A stretch of 55,800 nucleotides of DNA from Verrucomicrobia bacterium Ga0077533 (GTDB lineage Bacteria; Verrucomicrobiota; Verrucomicrobiia; Opitutales; Opitutaceae): NCBI GenBank assembly GCA_001464505.1, contig LNEH01000074.1:1-55800 (forward strand), written 5' to 3'. This document shows, piece by piece, positions 26,217-33,902 of the stretch. The notes beneath the pieces were generated by a model that did no database searches, had not been told where the DNA came from, and worked only from the letters and a program-made list of their open reading frames with translations. The stretch's first letter is position 1. Every line of letters begins with the position of its first letter. The translations under genes were made by a program, and so were the position numbers.

Positions 26217-27377
26217 ATGCATCCCGTTATCCGCCAATTCCGCGACTTCTTCGTCTCGCTCAAACTGACCGTGGTGCTCCTCGCCTTGTCGAGCATCCTG
26301 ATTTTCTGGGCCACGCTCGCGCAAGTGCAGCTCGGCATCTGGGGCGTGCAGGAAAAATTCTTTCACACCTTGTTTGTCCTCGGGAAAATCCCCGGCACCG
26401 ACCTGCCTGTCCCGGTGTTTCCCGGCGGCTACTTTCTCGGCGGTCTGCTGCTCATCAACCTGCTCGCCGCGCATATCTACCGCTTCCGGCTGGAATGGAA
26501 AAAGGCCGGCATTCAGCTCACCCATCTCGGCCTGATCCTCCTGCTGCTCGGCGAGCTCGTCACCAGCCTGCTCCAGGTGGAAAGCAATATGCGGATCGAG
26601 GAGGGCGGCACGCAACACTACTCCGAGAGCTACCGCATCAACGAGCTCGCGATCCTCGACACGACCAACCCCGGCTTTAACGAGGTCGTCGCCATCCCCG
26701 AGGCCGTGCTCGCCGACGGTGGCGCCATCCAGCACCCCAAGCTGCCCTTCCAGGTTCGCCTCAAGGACTATTACCCCAACGCCGCGCTCCAGCTGCGCGA
26801 AGGCCTGCCCAACGCCGCGCCGTCACTGGCCACGGTCGGCGTCGGTCCTCGCATCGCCGTCACCCCGCTCCGCCTTACTTACAAGCAGGACGAACGCAAC
26901 GCCCCCGCCGCGCACCTCGAGCTCGTCGGCCCCCAAGGCTCGCTCGGCACCTGGCTGGTCTCGCCGATCCTCAGTGCGCCGCAGACCTTCGACTACGCCG
27001 GCCGCACCTGGGAAATCGCCCTGCGCTTCAAACGCTACTATCACCCCTTCAACATCACCCTGCTCGACTTCGCCCATGACCGGTATCCCGGCACTGAAAT
27101 CCCGAAGAATTTCTCCAGCCGCATCCGCCTCAAGACCGACGATGGCCGGGGCGACCGCGAGGTGCTCATCTTTATGAACAATCCGTTGCGGCATGCCGGG
27201 CTGACCTTCTACCAGGCCAGCTTTGAAAGGGGCGACAAGGTCAGCATCCTCCAGGTCGTGCGCAACCCGGGGTGGGTGGTGCCCTACGTCTCATGCATCA
27301 TAATGGGTCTCGGGCTTCTGCTCCAGTTCAGCATCCACCTCGTCGGCTTCATCCGCCGGCGCGCGGCAACCACCTGA
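26217..27377 (+). CDS. resB: ResB-like cytochrome c biogenesis protein
   Basis: A 386-residue membrane protein of the ResB/Ccs1 type, one half of system II cytochrome c synthetase. It begins VIRQFRDFFVSLKLTVVLLALSSILIFWATLAQ, the typical first transmembrane helix, then has two more helices (GGYFLGGLLLINLLAAHIYRF and LTHLGLILLLLGELV), a large periplasmic domain with FMNNPLRHAGLTFYQASFERGD, and a last helix near the C-terminus. It acts with CcsA, whose gene follows after an inserted GxxExxY gene. The partner order resB-ccsA is standard; the intervening gene is not. Confidence 0.9.
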   Translation: MHPVIRQFRDFFVSLKLTVVLLALSSILIFWATLAQVQLGIWGVQEKFFHTLFVLGKIPGTDLPVPVFPGGYFLGGLLLINLLAAHIYRFRLEWKKAGIQLTHLGLILLLLGELVTSLLQVESNMRIEEGGTQHYSESYRINELAILDTTNPGFNEVVAIPEAVLADGGAIQHPKLPFQVRLKDYYPNAALQLREGLPNAAPSLATVGVGPRIAVTPLRLTYKQDERNAPAAHLELVGPQGSLGTWLVSPILSAPQTFDYAGRTWEIALRFKRYYHPFNITLLDFAHDRYPGTEIPKNFSSRIRLKTDDGRGDREVLIFMNNPLRHAGLTFYQASFERGDKVSILQVVRNPGWVVPYVSCIIMGLGLLLQFSIHLVGFIRRRAATT

Positions 27378-27382
27378 ATTCA

Positions 27383-27412
27383 AACGCGGAGAACGCAGAG
27401 CACGCGGAGATA
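27383..27412. repeat. GCGGAG-type repeat left of the GxxExxY gene
   Basis: ACGCGGAGAACGCAGAGC then ACGCGGAG lies immediately upstream of the GxxExxY start. It is the inverse of the unit at 27805-27839 downstream. Similar paired units occur at 16231-16351. Confidence 0.65.
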
Positions 27413-27415
27413 AAC

Positions 27416-27844
27416 ATGAGCGCTAAACCCATCAACGATCTATCACACGAACTCATTGGAGCGGCCATCGAAGTTCACCGGGAACTTGGTCCCGGACTTC
27501 TTGAGTCGGCCTACGAAGGCGCTTATTCGCACGAACTCACTCTGCGCCAGATTCCACATGTCCGCCAAAAGCTTATGCCTGTCACCTACAAGGGCGTCCA
27601 AATCGATACCGGATATCGCATCGATATTCTGGCCGAGGAGCGCGTTGTCGTAGAATTGAAGGCCGTGGAAAAACTTATCCCCATCTACAGTGCCCAGCTT
27701 ATGACTTATCTTCGCCTCGGTAAATATCCGCTCGGTCTGCTGATGAATTTCAATGTGCTAAAGCTCGTCGACGGCATCGAGCGTGTTTCCAACAACGCCC
27801 CCAATCTCTCCGCGTCCTCTGCGCCCTCCGCGTTAAAATCATGA
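27416..27844 (+). CDS. GxxExxY protein (PD-(D/E)XK nuclease-like)
   Basis: A 142-residue member of the GxxExxY family, abundant in Verrucomicrobia and Planctomycetes and assigned to the PD-(D/E)XK nuclease fold. The name motif is G27-L-L-E30-S-A-Y33. The nuclease-type signature follows as YRIDIL then VVVELKAVEKL (Asp, then Glu-x-Lys). Its last residues (SASSAPSALKS) are encoded by a GCGGAG-type repeat, and its TGA stop overlaps the ccsA ATG (ATGA). The gene thus appears inserted precisely between resB and ccsA together with two facing repeats. Biological role is not established; the activity is inferred from the motif. Confidence 0.85.
   Translation: MSAKPINDLSHELIGAAIEVHRELGPGLLESAYEGAYSHELTLRQIPHVRQKLMPVTYKGVQIDTGYRIDILAEERVVVELKAVEKLIPIYSAQLMTYLRLGKYPLGLLMNFNVLKLVDGIERVSNNAPNLSASSAPSALKS
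27805..27839. repeat. GCGGAG-type repeat right of the GxxExxY gene (inverted)
   Basis: CTCTCCGCGTCCTCTGCGCC then CTCCGCGTTAAAA is the inverse of the unit at 27383-27412. It forms the 3-prime end of the GxxExxY coding sequence and abuts the ccsA start codon. Confidence 0.65.
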
Positions 27845-29751
27845 AGCGTTGGCTGCCTATTCTCGTTCTCCTTCTCGCCGCCGGCTGGCTGGCGTCGTCG
27901 CTGCGCCCCCAGAAGAACCCGGGCGCACAAGACCTCGCCGCCTTCGGCCGGCTGCCGGTGCTGGTCAACGGCCGCCTCAAGCCGCTCGACACCGTCGCCC
28001 GCACCTCCCTGCTTGTCATGCAAGGCCGGCAGCGGGTCAGCGATCCGGCCAATCCCGGGCCGCTGGTCGCCACCCCGGCCGAATGGCTCGCCGACGTGCT
28101 TTTCAATCCGGCCAAGGCCGATACCTACCCGACCTTCCGCATCGACTCGCCCGATCTGCTCACGCTGATGGGCATCACGGAGGGCGACACCAGGATCAGT
28201 TACGACAGTGCGGCCAAGCGGATGATGGCGCTGGTCGGCTTCCTGCCCTCGAGCCGCTCCCGTTTCACGTTCAAGCAGCTTGAGCCCAAGCTCGCGGAAC
28301 TCGACCGCCAGGCCCAGCTCGCCGAGCCGACCGAGGTCCAGCTGCGCACTCCTTTCCAGAAAGCCGTCATCCAGTTGCGCGACCGCGTGCTGCTCTACCA
28401 ACGGCTCAAACACAGCGCGCAGACGCCCGACAGCGCCGATTTCCTCAGCGAGCTGGTGCAGTTCCAAAAAGCCCTGCCCGCCGGCGTCGCGGCGGTCCGG
28501 GCCCGCCAGAAGGGGGAGCCGCATGACACCGACGCCTTCAAGGCCATGATGACCATGGCCGGGCGCTACGATTTCATGGACAAGATGGGATACCTGCTCA
28601 CCGTGCCGCCCGCCAGCGACGAGCCGAACCCCACCGCGTGGAAATCCGTCGGCCACGCGCTGCTCGAGGCTTTTGAGGGCGGCAGCATCAATCCCAACGT
28701 CATGGCCTACGCCGCCCTGGGCCGGGCCTACCGCGACCAGCAGCCGACGCAGTTCAACGAGATCGTGCGCCTTTACCGCGACCAGCTGGCCAAGCGCTTC
28801 ACCCCGCAGCTGCGCAAAAGCGACATCGAGGCGCGCTTCAACGCCGCCGAGCCGTTCTACAAAAGCACGCAACTCTACGCCATCGCCTTCCTGCTGGCGA
28901 TCTTCTCCTGGCTCAAGTGGCCCGCGGTGCTCGGCCGCGGCGCCTTCTACCTCACTCTGCTGGCCTTCATCGCCACCACCGCCGGCATCGCCACCCGCAT
29001 GTGGCTCGAGGGCCGCCCCCCGGTCACCAACCTTTATTCGTCCGCCCTCTTCGTCGGCTGGGGCTCGGTCGGGCTCTGCCTGATCCTCGAAAAAATCTAC
29101 CGCAACGCCATCGGCTCCGTCGCCGCCGGCGTGATCGGTTTCGTCACGCTCCTCATCGCCCACCACCTCTCGCTCAGCGGCGACACCCTCGAGATGATGC
29201 GCGCGGTGCTCGACACCAACCTCTGGCTCGCGACGCACGTCGTCGTCATAACCATCGGCTACTCGGCCACCTACCTCGCGGGTTTCCTGGCGCTGATCTA
29301 CATCGTGCGCGGCCTCTTCACCCGCTCGCTCGACCCCGCCACGGCCGACGCCCTCACCCGCATGGTCTATGGCATCGTGTGCTTCGCCACGCTGTTCAGC
29401 CTCGTCGGCACCGTCCTCGGCGGCATCTGGGCCGACCAGTCCTGGGGCCGCTTCTGGGGCTGGGACCCGAAGGAGAACGGCGCGCTGCTCATTGTCATCT
29501 GGAACGCCATCATCCTGCACTGCCGCTGGGGCGGCCTCGTCAAGCAGCGCGGCCTCATGTGTCTCGCGGTCTTTGGCAACGTCATCACGAGCTGGAGCTG
29601 GTTCGGCACCAACATGCTCGGCATCGGCCTGCACAGTTACGGTTTCATGGACGCCGCCTTCTGGTGGCTCCTCGCCTTCGTCGCCACCCAGGTCGCCGTC
29701 ATCGCCCTCGCCCTGCTCCCGCTGGAAAAATGGCGGAGTTTTCGGGTGTAG
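27841..29751 (+). CDS. ccsA: CcsA/ResC-type cytochrome c synthetase with long N-terminus
   Basis: A 636-residue membrane protein. The C-terminal half (from about residue 340) is the CcsA core with multiple helices, histidines such as LLIAHHLSLSGD and NLWLATHVVVI, and the haem-handling tryptophan-rich WWD region WADQSWGRFWGWDPKENGA. The N-terminal 330 residues hold a signal-type helix and a soluble domain starting FGRLPVLVNGRLKPLDTVARTSLL, as seen in long CcsA forms of Planctomycetes/Verrucomicrobia. With ResB it ligates haem to exported apocytochrome c. Start ATG overlaps the GxxExxY stop. Its last about 55 nt are duplicated at 30541-30596. Confidence 0.92.
   Translation: MKRWLPILVLLLAAGWLASSLRPQKNPGAQDLAAFGRLPVLVNGRLKPLDTVARTSLLVMQGRQRVSDPANPGPLVATPAEWLADVLFNPAKADTYPTFRIDSPDLLTLMGITEGDTRISYDSAAKRMMALVGFLPSSRSRFTFKQLEPKLAELDRQAQLAEPTEVQLRTPFQKAVIQLRDRVLLYQRLKHSAQTPDSADFLSELVQFQKALPAGVAAVRARQKGEPHDTDAFKAMMTMAGRYDFMDKMGYLLTVPPASDEPNPTAWKSVGHALLEAFEGGSINPNVMAYAALGRAYRDQQPTQFNEIVRLYRDQLAKRFTPQLRKSDIEARFNAAEPFYKSTQLYAIAFLLAIFSWLKWPAVLGRGAFYLTLLAFIATTAGIATRMWLEGRPPVTNLYSSALFVGWGSVGLCLILEKIYRNAIGSVAAGVIGFVTLLIAHHLSLSGDTLEMMRAVLDTNLWLATHVVVITIGYSATYLAGFLALIYIVRGLFTRSLDPATADALTRMVYGIVCFATLFSLVGTVLGGIWADQSWGRFWGWDPKENGALLIVIWNAIILHCRWGGLVKQRGLMCLAVFGNVITSWSWFGTNMLGIGLHSYGFMDAAFWWLLAFVATQVAVIALALLPLEKWRSFRV
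29695..29750. repeat. Direct repeat A (ccsA 3-prime end)
   Basis: This end of ccsA (GCCGTCATCGCCCTCGCCCT... TGGCGGAGTTTTCGG) recurs in the same orientation at 30541-30596 as a slightly diverged copy. The PIN toxin/antitoxin pair lies exactly between the two copies. Confidence 0.7.
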
Positions 29752-29791
29752 GTTGCGTGCTGGCGCGCAACGTTGCCTGCGAGCAGGCAAC

Positions 29792-30238
29792 CTACCGCGC
29801 CGTCCGGATATCCGTGGTCTTCAATCCCGACGACGACGCCAAGGCCAGTTGGCGTTCATCGGCCGAGACAAATCGTTCGCAGCTCAGCTCACAAGCCGCC
29901 GCCACATGCAGGATATCCAGGCTCCGGCACAGCAGCCGCGCGGAATGGGCACGGGAGAGCTGGACGGATTCGTGAAAGATCTTCGGCCAGTCCAGCGGTG
30001 TCTCCGCCAGCCGGTGTGCCTGCCGGTCGTCCTCGATCTGCTCGCGCAATTGGTCCGCTTCCTTCGCCACCAGCAATTTTCGGCCGGTTAATACTTGGAG
30101 CGCATTGCCCAGTTCCAGCGCATGCAGCCAGGTGAACGGCAGTTGAGGCCACGCCTGCGCCTCCCGGCGGGCCCGCGGAGAGAATTCCTCGGTCACATAG
30201 AGCTTAACCAGCGCGCTCGAATCAAAGTAGGTTTTCAC
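29792..30238 (-). CDS. PIN-domain toxin (VapC-like)
   Basis: A 148-residue PIN-domain RNase. The acidic residues expected for metal binding are visible: Asp6 in MKTYFDSSALVKLY, a Glu in WLHALELGNAL, Asp in CRSLDILHVAAA and Asp in FVSADERQLALA. VapC toxins cleave tRNA or rRNA when freed from their antitoxin. Its start codon overlaps the antitoxin stop (ATGA), giving the usual antitoxin-first order on the minus strand. The pair is bracketed by a direct repeat derived from the end of ccsA. Confidence 0.88.
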   Translation of the reverse strand: MKTYFDSSALVKLYVTEEFSPRARREAQAWPQLPFTWLHALELGNALQVLTGRKLLVAKEADQLREQIEDDRQAHRLAETPLDWPKIFHESVQLSRAHSARLLCRSLDILHVAAACELSCERFVSADERQLALASSSGLKTTDIRTAR

Positions 30239-30480
30239 CGGTCGCCTCGGTCAGCCAGAATTTGCCACGCCGCCCCCGGGGCCACCACGCGCTTGCCCAG
30301 CACCCGCTCGGCCCGGGCGCGCAGATCCGGCCAGGGCTTGTGCGCGACCGATGGGCGCGCCGGAATGAGTTCCGCCACCGCCTGTCGGCGGCGCATCACC
30401 CGCAAGGTGGTCCCCCGTTGCACCCGGGCGAGTGTGTGCTTGAGGTTTTTTTGCAGGTCCCGGACTGAAATTGTTTCCAT
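30235..30480 (-). CDS. Phd/YefM-like antitoxin
   Basis: An 81-residue protein: METISVRDLQKNLKHTLARVQRGTTLRVMRRRQAVAELIPARP is the typical Phd/YefM DNA-binding N-terminus, followed by a C-terminal toxin-binding tail. It neutralises the PIN toxin encoded next and usually autorepresses the operon. The ATG at 30480 is chosen; another in-frame ATG lies at 30501. An upstream open frame exists but reads through repeat sequence. Confidence 0.82.
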   Translation of the reverse strand: METISVRDLQKNLKHTLARVQRGTTLRVMRRRQAVAELIPARPSVAHKPWPDLRARAERVLGKRVVAPGAAWQILADRGDR

Positions 30481-30540
30481 GCCGGACAATTTGCCGGACA
30501 TACCAATGATGTCAACCACCCGGTTTGCCCCAATCCGCTC

Positions 30541-30596
30541 GCCCTCATCGCCCTCGCCCAGCTCCCGCTGGAAAAGTGGCGGAGTTTCCGGTGTTG
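30541..30596. repeat. Direct repeat B (copy of ccsA 3-prime end)
   Basis: A diverged second copy of the last about 55 nt of ccsA, in the same orientation as 29695-29750. It has no coding role here and ends just before the DUF2283 stop codon. Confidence 0.7.
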
Positions 30597-30598
30597 AT

Positions 30599-30898
30599 TT
30601 AGGCGGCGCTCGCCGTAACGAATTTGGCTGTTTCAGCCAGCCGTGCGGGCGCTTTGATTCCCGCCTCTTTGAACAAAGCCTTGAGGGTAAAGGATCCCGC
30701 GCCGACGGACTCGAACCCAATCTCTCGTCCGTCAGCCGCTACGTCAACGGTCACAAGTGGCCACTCGTGCTTGACGATGGTGCGCGCGATCTTAAGCCCA
30801 CGCCGTAAGCTGACATAGACCGCATGCGGTGTCTTAGTGTCGAAACGGATTTCGACCGTAAGCCGCTCAGTTCCGGGAGATGTCAGGGCCTTCCTCAT
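30599..30898 (-). CDS. DUF2283-like protein, candidate antitoxin
   Basis: A 99-residue protein whose middle (VEIRFDTKTPHAVYVSLRRGLKIARTIV ... LVTVDVAADGREIGFESVG) resembles the DUF2283 fold: short strands with an A-x-Y-x-x-L pattern and a D-x-D-G-x-x-x-G-x-E segment. DUF2283 proteins are often found next to DUF4258 proteins and have been predicted as antitoxins. It overlaps the DUF4258 ORF by 32 nt, consistent with a coupled two-gene module. The toxin/antitoxin role is inferred. Confidence 0.6.
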   Translation of the reverse strand: MRKALTSPGTERLTVEIRFDTKTPHAVYVSLRRGLKIARTIVKHEWPLVTVDVAADGREIGFESVGAGSFTLKALFKEAGIKAPARLAETAKFVTASAA

Positions 30899-31145
30899 AG
30901 GTCGTTATCAGATGCAGCACCTTGCCAACCAGTTCGCCGATGACAACTATCTTTCTTTCTTGGTGCGCCTTTTCGAATCGCCGGATCGTGCCACCAAATT
31001 GCCCTCTGCCTAAGGTCTTCTCCGAACCAGTGCGAACCGTGTCCTCGACCAGTGGCATGGGAATGTCCCGCTCGGCTTGTCGCTCCATAATATGCAACCC
31101 GAGGCGCAACTCGAAGTCCCGCGGGAAGTTTCCTTTGGGTGGCAT
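30867..31145 (-). CDS. DUF4258-like protein, candidate toxin
   Basis: A 92-residue protein with the pattern of DUF4258: LGLHIMERQAERDIPMPLVEDTVRTG (H-x3-R-x3-R), then a GGTIRRFEKAHQERKIVVIGELVGKVLHLITTYEE strand region. DUF4258 is related to the RelE/BrnT-type toxin fold. The ATG at 31145 comes 2 nt after the recN stop, and the next gene (DUF2283-like) overlaps its 3-prime end, so the two are read from the recN transcript or from a promoter inside recN. Function is inferred from the gene pair. Confidence 0.6.
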   Translation of the reverse strand: MPPKGNFPRDFELRLGLHIMERQAERDIPMPLVEDTVRTGSEKTLGRGQFGGTIRRFEKAHQERKIVVIGELVGKVLHLITTYEEGPDISRN

Positions 31146-31147
31146 AA

Positions 31148-32806
31148 TTAATTCAGCAGCTCCTCGGCGTGGGCCAGCGCGCTCTTGGCGCTGCGATCAC
31201 CGAGCATCCGGGCCAGTTCGCCGACGCGAACCTTGCGGTTGCCATGGATCGGCTCGATGGCGACTGACGCGCGGTCGCCGCTCTGGTCCTTGGTCACGAC
31301 AAAATGATTCTGCGCTTGCGCCGCTACCTGCGGCAGGTGCGTGACGCACAGCACCTGGTGCCGCTCGGCGATGCCGGCCATCTTCTCGCCGACGATCCGG
31401 CCGATCTCGCCGCCGACATTGGCGTCCACCTCGTCGAACACCAGCAGCGGCACATCATCAATCTCGGCCAGCACGGCCTTCAGCGCCAGCATCACGCGCG
31501 CCAGTTCGCCGCCCGACGCGATGCGGTGCAGCGGCAAAACCGGTTCGCCCACATTGGGGGAAAAGAGAAATTCCACTCCGCAGTCGCCATGCGGCCCGAG
31601 TTCAGGGAGTGGCGCCAGCTTCACCTGGAAATCGGCCTTCTTAAAACCCAATTGGCCGATCAGCTTGGCCCCGGACTTCGCCAGTTGCCCCGCAGCCTTC
31701 TCGCGGGTGGCGCGCAGTTCCACCGCGGTTTTCTTCGCCGCCCGGTGCCCCTCGGTGATCTGCTTCTCCAGCTTCGCAAGCGAGCCTTCGATGTCGCCCT
31801 GCACGTCCAGTTTCAGCCGCATCTCGTCGCGCGCGGCCAGCACGGCCTCGACCTTCGCGCCGTATTTGCGCTTCAGTTCGAGCCAGGAGTTCATCTTGCC
31901 CTGCAGGGCCTCGGCCTGCTCGGGATCAAAGTTTAGTGACTGCGCCAGCGAGGAAAACTCAGTCTCAAGGTCGCCCAGCTCGACCGACGTGGACAGAAGC
32001 CGGTCGGCGAGCGGCTTGCTGGCGGCATCGAGCGATTCCAACTGCCGGGCCTGCCGGAGCAACGCCGCGAGGCTTCCGAGCAGCCCGTCTTCGCCGCTGA
32101 GCCCGTGGCTCAGGCCGGTGGCAAGCGCGGTGATTTCCTGGGCGCTTTGCTGCCGGGTGAAATCGCGCTCCAGCGCGGCCATGGCCTCCTCGGTCAGATC
32201 GAGGGCGTCGATCTTGCCGAGCTGCACTTTCAGGAAATCAATCTGGTCGGCGGAAAGTTTCTCCGCGCCGAGCAGCCGCTCGCGCTCCTCGGCCAGTTCG
32301 CGCCAGGCGCGGTAATGCAGCGTGTATTTCTCCCGCGCCGCCCCGTTTTTGGCAAACAGGTCGAGCAGCTCGCGCTGGCAGCCTTCCTTCAGCAGCCGGC
32401 GCGGTTCACCGGGACCGTGGAAGTCGATCCAGTGCTCGCCCAATTCCTGCAGCGCGGCGAGCGTGGCCATGCTGCCGTTGACTGATGTTTTAGGCGCCTT
32501 GTCGCGCGGCAGGCTCCGTTTGAGGATGAGCACGCCGTCGTCACATGGCGGCAAGTCGAGCCGCGTGAGCGCCGCGTCGAGCCGGCGGCTGTCGGAGAAG
32601 AACAGCGCCGCCTCAACTTCGGTCGCCGACGCGCCCTGCCGGATGATGGCCTTGTCCGCCCGCGCTCCGGCGAGCAGCGAGAGCGCCCCGAGCAGGATGC
32701 TCTTGCCCGCCCCGGTCTCGCCCGTCACCGCGGTGAATCCGGCCTCGAATTCCAGCTCAACCTCCTCAAGCAGGGCGAGATTGCGGATGCGGAGTGACTG
32801 GAGCAT
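31148..32806 (-). CDS. recN: DNA repair protein RecN
   Basis: A 552-residue SMC-like ATPase of recombinational repair. It has Walker A GETGAGKS (residues 29-36), long coiled-coil arms with the DLKRKYG-like segment SWLELKRKYGAKVEAVLA, the ABC signature RIASGGELARVMLALKAVL, and Walker B PLLVFDEVDANVGGEIG. It starts MLQSLRIRNLALLEEVELEF, as the family does. RecN loads at double-strand breaks. Two small toxin/antitoxin-like genes follow it without a gap. Confidence 0.95.
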   Translation of the reverse strand: MLQSLRIRNLALLEEVELEFEAGFTAVTGETGAGKSILLGALSLLAGARADKAIIRQGASATEVEAALFFSDSRRLDAALTRLDLPPCDDGVLILKRSLPRDKAPKTSVNGSMATLAALQELGEHWIDFHGPGEPRRLLKEGCQRELLDLFAKNGAAREKYTLHYRAWRELAEERERLLGAEKLSADQIDFLKVQLGKIDALDLTEEAMAALERDFTRQQSAQEITALATGLSHGLSGEDGLLGSLAALLRQARQLESLDAASKPLADRLLSTSVELGDLETEFSSLAQSLNFDPEQAEALQGKMNSWLELKRKYGAKVEAVLAARDEMRLKLDVQGDIEGSLAKLEKQITEGHRAAKKTAVELRATREKAAGQLAKSGAKLIGQLGFKKADFQVKLAPLPELGPHGDCGVEFLFSPNVGEPVLPLHRIASGGELARVMLALKAVLAEIDDVPLLVFDEVDANVGGEIGRIVGEKMAGIAERHQVLCVTHLPQVAAQAQNHFVVTKDQSGDRASVAIEPIHGNRKVRVGELARMLGDRSAKSALAHAEELLN

Positions 32807-32811
32807 TTTCC

Positions 32812-32903
32812 AACCACGAATGGACACGAATTAGCACAAATTCAAGCATCGCGGCGGTCCGAGCCGGTTATTCGTGTGTCTTCGTGTTCATTCGTGGTTT
32901 TCC
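32812..32903. repeat. CCACGAATGGACACGAA inverted-repeat element
   Basis: AACCACGAATGGACACGAAT at the left (from 32812) is inverted at the right as TTCGTGTTCATTCGTGGTT (ending near 32900). It fills most of the gap between recN and tRNA-Val. No ORF. Confidence 0.75.
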
Positions 32904-32956
32904 ACCTGAATTATTCTTGCACCACCCCGCGCGAACCGTTCACTCCTCGCCTTCGC

Positions 32957-33033
32957 GGACCTTTAGCTCAGTTGGTTAGAGCGTTTCCTTGACATGGAAA
33001 AGGTCACTGGTTCGAGTCCAGTAAGGTCCACCA
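32957..33033 (+). tRNA. tRNA-Val (GAC)
   Basis: A 77-nt cloverleaf including an encoded CCA. Acceptor GGACCTT pairs with AAGGTCC, the D arm is TAGCTCAGTTGGTTAGAGC, the anticodon stem TTTCC/GGAAA encloses TTGACAT (anticodon GAC), and the T arm contains GGTTCGAGTCC. Confidence 0.93.
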
Positions 33034-33066
33034 TCCTACGCCTTCATGCAATGAAGGTGGAGGATG

Positions 33067-33092
33067 TCCTCCGAAGCCTTGGCGTAGGAGGA
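33067..33092. repeat. GAAGCCTTGGCG palindrome after tRNA-Val
   Basis: TCCTCC and GGAGGA flank GAAGCCTTGGCGTA. Related GTAGCCTTGGCGTA or GTAGCTTCAGCGGA units occur at 43971-43997 and 45418-45445, the latter as a terminator hairpin after tRNA-Leu. Confidence 0.55.
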
Positions 33093-33140
33093 CATTGATG
33101 CGGTTTCGGCCGAGGCTTCGGATGGCAAGCCACCCGCCGG

Positions 33141-33171
33141 GCCCTTCCTGATTAAGGGGCTTTCTTTTTTT
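33141..33171 (+). terminator. Terminator downstream of tRNA-Val
   Basis: GCCCTT and AAGGGGC form a stem around CCTGATT, followed by TTTCTTTTTTT. It would end the tRNA transcript 8 nt before the SRAP gene. Confidence 0.65.
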
Positions 33172-33179
33172 ACCGACCC

Positions 33180-33842
33180 ATGTGCTATCGCTACACGCTG
33201 ACCGACCTGATGGCCGTGCGGGCCATGTTCGAGGCGGCCGGATTGCCCGCCGATCTCGTCCCTGCGGAATTCAGTCCGCGCTACAACGTCGCGCTCACGA
33301 ATTTGATGCCGGTGGTCTTGCACGACGGCCACGTGCGAGTGTCGCGCCTGCGCTTTGGCTTCACCCTGGCAGCCCGGGCGCAGGGCGAGAAGGCGCTGCT
33401 GGCCAACGCCCGGGCAGAGACTGTGCTGACCAAGCCCGCCTTTCGTGATGCTGCGCGGCATCGCCGCTGCCTCATACCAGCCGACGGTTTCTACGAATGG
33501 GAAAAGCAGGGCCGCACCCGCCTGCCCCATTATTTTACGCTGAAATCGGGCGGTGCGTTTTTCTTCGCCGGACTCTGGGTGCCAGAAGGCCCGGACCGAC
33601 CCGCCGCCTTTGCCATCGTGACCACCACACCCAATGCCTTGCTCCAGCCCATCCACGACCGGATGCCGGTCATTCTCGGGCCCAACAGCGGCCCGGCCTG
33701 GCTGGGCCACGAACCCTTGGATCCGGCCCGAGTGGCCCGATTGTGCCGGCCGCTGGCGGCCGACATGATGTCCGCCCGCCGGGTGGATCCCCGGGTGAAC
33801 AACGTCCGCTACGAATCCCCCGACTGCGTGGCGCCGGTCTGA
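33180..33842 (+). CDS. SRAP-family protein (YedK/HMCES type)
   Basis: A 220-residue SOS-response-associated peptidase. After removal of Met1, Cys2 of MCYRYTL is the residue that crosslinks abasic sites. Other hallmark residues are in FSPRYNVALTN, LLANARAETV, the Glu in LIPADGFYEW, and IHDRMPVIL with its active-site His. These proteins shield abasic sites in single-stranded DNA. It stands alone between tRNA-Val and pyrR. Confidence 0.92.
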   Translation: MCYRYTLTDLMAVRAMFEAAGLPADLVPAEFSPRYNVALTNLMPVVLHDGHVRVSRLRFGFTLAARAQGEKALLANARAETVLTKPAFRDAARHRRCLIPADGFYEWEKQGRTRLPHYFTLKSGGAFFFAGLWVPEGPDRPAAFAIVTTTPNALLQPIHDRMPVILGPNSGPAWLGHEPLDPARVARLCRPLAADMMSARRVDPRVNNVRYESPDCVAPV

Positions 33843-33902
33843 GCTGCGAAACTCGCCTTTGCGCTGGACGAGTCCCACACCGGCCCTCAATACCTTGGGC
33901 TC

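Noticed and set aside
27706-29790. A 694-codon minus-strand open frame opposite ccsA
   Set aside because: Low-complexity composition, fully antisense to a clearly identified ccsA. It is a codon-bias artefact.
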